A stretch of DNA of 64,000 nt from Rhea pennata (taxonomy: Eukaryota > Chordata > Aves > Rheiformes > Rheidae), in assembly GCF_028389875.1 (NCBI RefSeq), contig NC_084702.1, positions 62,722,553 to 62,786,552 on the forward strand. Reading direction: 5' to 3'. The notes beneath the pieces are model-generated. The model made no database searches and was not told the origin of the DNA. It saw only the letters and a list, made by a program, of their open reading frames with translations. Position numbers and translations under genes: made by a program. Of this stretch, positions 63,251-64,000 are shown piece by piece. How positions within the stretch are numbered: the stretch's first letter is position 1; each line of letters starts with the position of its first letter.

Positions 63251-64000
63251 AAAGTTTTGCTTCCTCTCCTAGTCCTGGAAGGCAATTGGTCTGGGGAAAG
63301 CAGATTCAGCCCAGCATAAGTCAAGGCTGATGCTTATATGATAGGCAAGGAAGTACTTAGGTTTTAGTTAATATAAAAAAGGGCAGAGGGAGTCAATGAC
63401 CCACATGTAGATGTGCATCCATGTTCTGATCTTCCTGCCCTCTGGGTAAGCAATTGCTCTGCTCATGAGATGGAGAATTTCCTTTTCCAGCTAGATTGCT
63501 CTACTTCTGACTCAGAACAGAAAAATTTAACAGCACTTCCAATGCTAAACAACCAAAAATACAAAATCTACATGTGCAAAGCATAAAATGAGGTGAGGGT
63601 CCCTTTGATCCCCTAGATATCTCAATATACCTAACAATTTCTTTGCCTCCCAGCAATATCTTAACCATTCCATTCCCATACAATGACAATGACAGATTGT
63701 TGCGAGAGCTGCTGTATCAGAGCTCATGACCGGTATCTCCTGAGTACCTGCAGAGCAGAACTGACCAAGAAAGAGCAATGCAAGCTTGAAATCTCTGCCT
63801 TGCCTCTTGGCCTCCCACCCAGCCTCTAGTACATCCCTCTTCATGTAATCCTCAGTTCAGACATGAACTTGCTTTGAACCCATCTCTGCTGAGTTTATCT
63901 ATTGTGAGAGCAGTTTGCAGATTTGGCATGATATAGATATCTGATTAATGGGCCCTGTGATAAATCCAGTTCTTTTTTCACGTACTGGTCACTGATGATG
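63251..64000. other. Non-coding stretch, nothing recognised
   Basis: No gene, repeat or RNA recognised to the end of the window. Confidence 0.5.

Noticed and set aside
1..64000. tRNA, rRNA or known microRNA genes
   Set aside because: I looked for tRNA B-box-like sequences and for mature sequences of well-known conserved microRNAs and found none; a covariance-model scan would be needed to exclude others.
1..64000. CRISPR arrays, operons or bacterial mobile elements
   Set aside because: No regularly spaced repeats with unique spacers and no bacterial-type coding density; the DNA is clearly vertebrate-like.

Overview
The window looks like non-coding nuclear DNA from a vertebrate, most likely a bird and otherwise another sauropsid. 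The reasons are an AT-rich background, scarce CpG outside one island, CA/GT microsatellites, very few interspersed repeats in 64 kb, and two decayed minus-strand CR1 LINE pieces (about 12345-12800 and 44647-44890). No L1, Alu or other mammal-type repeats were recognised. The species and locus could not be identified.

No protein-coding exon, tRNA, rRNA or known microRNA could be recognised. The open frames are short, overlap each other on both strands, often lack an ATG, and show no known domain. The best reading is a gene desert or the inside of a very long intron. A textbook-looking recursive splice site (zero-length exon) on the + strand at 54068/54069 would fit the intron reading.

Layout. 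1-6 kb: featureless apart from a MIR-like SINE remnant near 2.2 kb. 6-10.1 kb: the most gene-regulatory-looking part, with a dense CpG island (about 8255-8545), two canonical E-boxes, a RUNX-type palindrome and AT-rich homeodomain-type blocks. 10-18 kb: a small AGATCTG cluster, a CR1 remnant, a 30-bp-period duplication and one copy of an old palindromic repeat. 18-27 kb: two candidate regulatory blocks (19.5-19.9 and 24.0-24.2 kb) and a GC-rich block with a long but probably chance open frame (25.8-26.7 kb). 27-38 kb: microsatellites, hairpins and a tandem octamer element at 37.6 kb. 38-52 kb: largely plain AT-rich sequence with the second CR1 remnant and a CpG-richer patch at 49 kb. 52-64 kb: a candidate conserved block, the recursive-splice candidate, a full p53-type response element at 59.35 kb, several exact short tandem duplications and a predicted G-quadruplex at 63.1 kb.

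All functional statements about regulatory sites are motif-based inference. Cross-species alignment, a repeat-library search and RNA-seq would settle most of them. No multi-gene system was found.
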